DNA of 64,000 nucleotides. Source: Tubiluchus corallicola. Its lineage: Eukaryota; Priapulida; Priapulimorpha; Priapulimorphida; Tubiluchidae. The DNA is taken from contig JAQGDQ010000547.1 in the NCBI GenBank assembly GCA_030141605.1, forward strand, positions 1 through 64,000. The letters are read 5' to 3'. The notes under the pieces are model-generated. The model ran no database searches. It had not been told where the DNA came from and worked only from the letters and a program-made list of their open reading frames with translations. A program made the position numbers and the translations under genes. Of the stretch, positions 63,291 through 64,000 are shown in pieces (position 1 is the stretch's first letter; each line of letters starts with the position of its first letter).

Positions 63291-64000
63291 TTTTGAGCTA
63301 CATATCTTTGGCAAATCTTTTTTGTAAACTAAGAACATGCTTTGGATCCAAAAAAAATTTGAACAAGTGTATCAAAGCAATGTTTAAAATTTTGTTTAGT
63401 AATATGTGCATGTGGCAACAGAAAAGCTTGGCTCTAATGTTCAGAGATTAAAAAACATGTGCAATAAGCAATGTTGCTGCAGTTTTCACAAGAAATCACT
63501 AAAATTTTGTACTGAAATTTTTTGTCTTTAGAATTTGCTAATTCAACAGTGCACATGTTTCGGAAAGTAGCATTTTTATGTAAATTGTCTCACTTTGTAA
63601 ATCTTTGGAATATTGTTCTTGTTATTTTCTTACATCTGTCCAGCACTAATGAATAGTTGTTGTAATAGGGACCAAATAATACTGTAACATTACAATTACA
63701 ATAGTTATTGTAATATATTGTTATAATATTGCAGTATATTGTAATAGTCTGAAGCCGTAGGTGATATTAGTACGCTGTCTTTTGTTTTTTTATATTTTAA
63801 GGCCAGGAAATGCAAACCATTCAGCTATGATTTGTGCTACAGATGACATTGACTTGACGCTTTGTCTGTAGAATATTTGTGATTAAGAACCAACGTGTTT
63901 GTAGTACCTTAAATTTCTGACAATTTCAGTATGAGACTTTTTTATTCCGTTTTTCTGTAGTTGATGTTTATTTTTGTAATGCAAAGACTGAATGCATCCA

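Overview
The window is nuclear DNA from an animal, probably an aquatic invertebrate. It is AT-rich, the genes are split by long GT-AG introns, and most of the sequence is transposon debris, microsatellites and minisatellites. I see no prokaryotic organisation, no CRISPR array and no operon. Species and phylum cannot be fixed from the sequence alone.

Five protein-coding genes can be supported. (1) 1835-12427, plus strand: the last six coding exons of a cytosolic-type soluble inorganic pyrophosphatase (PPA1/PPA2 family); about the first 50 residues lie upstream of the window. (2, 3) 22365-22772 and 27897-28310, plus strand: two tandem paralogous intracellular lipid-binding proteins (FABP family), each with an uninterrupted reading frame. 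(4) 34276-62711, plus strand: a complete 12-exon 5-aminolevulinate synthase (ALAS), 584 residues when spliced. It has three Cys-Pro heme regulatory motifs in its N-terminal part and the PLP lysine in exon 9. All exon phases join without a break. (5) 52327-52920, minus strand: a secreted single-domain C-type lectin with no intron in its coding part, nested antisense in ALAS intron 6.

Layout: 1-12.4 kb pyrophosphatase with introns full of small DNA transposons, a 5S-rRNA-derived element and LINE tails; 12.4-22.1 kb intergenic, with two pogo-like MITEs, a hAT MITE with a perfect 8-bp target duplication and a 51-bp minisatellite; 22.1-28.4 kb the FABP pair, separated by a fold-back element and a truncated LINE; 28.4-34.3 kb the probable ALAS upstream region, with two perfect cAMP-response palindromes and LINE fragments; 34.3-63.3 kb ALAS. 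Its introns hold 27-bp, 69-bp and 40-bp minisatellites, several hAT-type MITEs with recognisable target duplications, a piggyBac-like MITE, an inverted pair of Helitron-like elements and the lectin gene.

The genes are unrelated housekeeping or accessory functions: pyrophosphate hydrolysis, lipid carriage, the first step of heme synthesis, and an extracellular lectin. There is no sign that they form a pathway. The most unusual material is the mobile-element record. One four-copy element family has 13-bp termini beginning CAGGGATGAG and makes 6-bp, not 8-bp, target duplications. Several nested or paired insertions let relative ages be read directly. I did not find a convincing new multi-gene system.
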